This document shows, piece after piece, positions 41,565 to 41,570 of a stretch of DNA of 41,570 bases (position 1 is its first letter; the number at the start of each line of letters is the position of its first letter). A program made the translations under genes and the position numbers. The DNA is taken from contig JAZQKB010000004.1 in NCBI GenBank assembly GCA_045541975.1, positions 1-41,570 of the forward strand. Reading direction: 5' to 3'. Below the pieces are notes generated by a model, which saw only the letters and a program-made list of their open reading frames with translations, ran no database searches and was not told where the DNA came from. This DNA comes from SIG452 sp045541975. GTDB taxonomy: Bacteria; Bacillota; Clostridia; UMGS1840.

Positions 41565-41570
41565 ATGAAA
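41565..41570 (+). CDS. Start of a truncated gene (probable transposase)
   Basis: Only ATG-AAA lies in the window (a GTG three bases earlier is in frame). It follows AAAGGAGG by about nine bases. Product identity rests on the IS-like upstream region only. Confidence 0.4.

Larger units (their letters stand above)
41432..41570 (+). mobile_element. Putative left end of an IS200/IS605-type insertion sequence (incomplete)
   Basis: Near the presumed end lies a tight 8-bp hairpin CCACCAGC-AAT-GCTGGTGG (41445-41463), followed by a second stem around the ribosome site (41499-41556) and a start codon at 41565. IS200-type elements have this layout: a terminal hairpin that may block incoming transcription, then a stem that hides the transposase ribosome site. 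The transposase itself is outside the window, so the family is inference and the left boundary is not fixed. Confidence 0.45.

Overview
The window looks like chromosomal DNA of an anaerobic, fermentative, low-to-moderate GC Firmicute of class Clostridia. The evidence is a pyruvate formate-lyase pair, a four-subunit 2-oxoacid:ferredoxin oxidoreductase, a CotH-family gene, a copper-amine-oxidase-like 'stalk' surface protein, an SLH surface protein, strong AGGAGG ribosome sites, several TTG starts, sigma-A-like promoters and many compact intrinsic terminators. I cannot name the species. Nothing in it (no rRNA, tRNA, CRISPR or intact prophage) fixes the taxonomy further.

Layout. 1-7.9 kb: the 3' part of a CotH-like gene, a stalk protein (minus strand), a MATE exporter, a sugar nucleotidyltransferase, a secreted SH3-NlpC/P60 cell-wall hydrolase, mutY and an AI-2E-family membrane protein; most are single genes with their own terminator. 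7.9-12 kb (minus strand): an HMA metal-binding protein coupled to a THUMP rRNA methyltransferase, then an SLH protein transcribed into glmM. 12-18 kb (plus): a YetF-like membrane protein, pflB-pflA behind a perfect consensus promoter, a YdcZ-type transporter, and an isolated two-gene phage tail-fibre-like cassette. 18-21.6 kb (minus): a ribose-type ABC importer in the order ATPase, permease, lipoprotein. 21.9-32.7 kb (plus): the long asp23-nusB-xseA-xseB-ispA-DUF212-[OLE RNA]-oapA-dxs-tlyA-nadK-argR-recN run. 32.7-38.1 kb: an RseC-like protein, a MinD/ParA-like ATPase, the oxidoreductase genes, lysA and trxA. 38.2-41.4 kb: a DUF554 membrane protein and an unusual tryptophanase/tyrosine phenol-lyase relative divergent from a LysR regulator. 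The last ~140 bases look like the left end of an IS200/IS605-type insertion sequence.

The most striking element is the roughly 610-base non-coding block between the DUF212 gene and dxs (about 25553-26168). Its size, its lack of a credible reading frame, its many local hairpins, its place inside the ispA/dxs isoprenoid operon and the adjacent small membrane protein with a DVIGD (DxxxD) motif together identify it as an OLE (ornate, large, extremophilic) RNA with its partner OapA. OLE ribonucleoprotein is known mainly from extremophilic and anaerobic Firmicutes and is linked to stress and magnesium homeostasis. Between the RNA and oapA lies a separate 95-base nested inverted repeat that I cannot assign to any family.

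Other points worth attention: the beta-eliminating lyase keeps the PLP lysine but lacks two residues expected in tryptophanase and tyrosine phenol-lyase; the tail-fibre-like pair has no other phage genes near it; the IS-like end contains a stem that would mask its own ribosome-binding site; and recN is not followed by the spoIVB-spo0A pair often seen there in spore formers.
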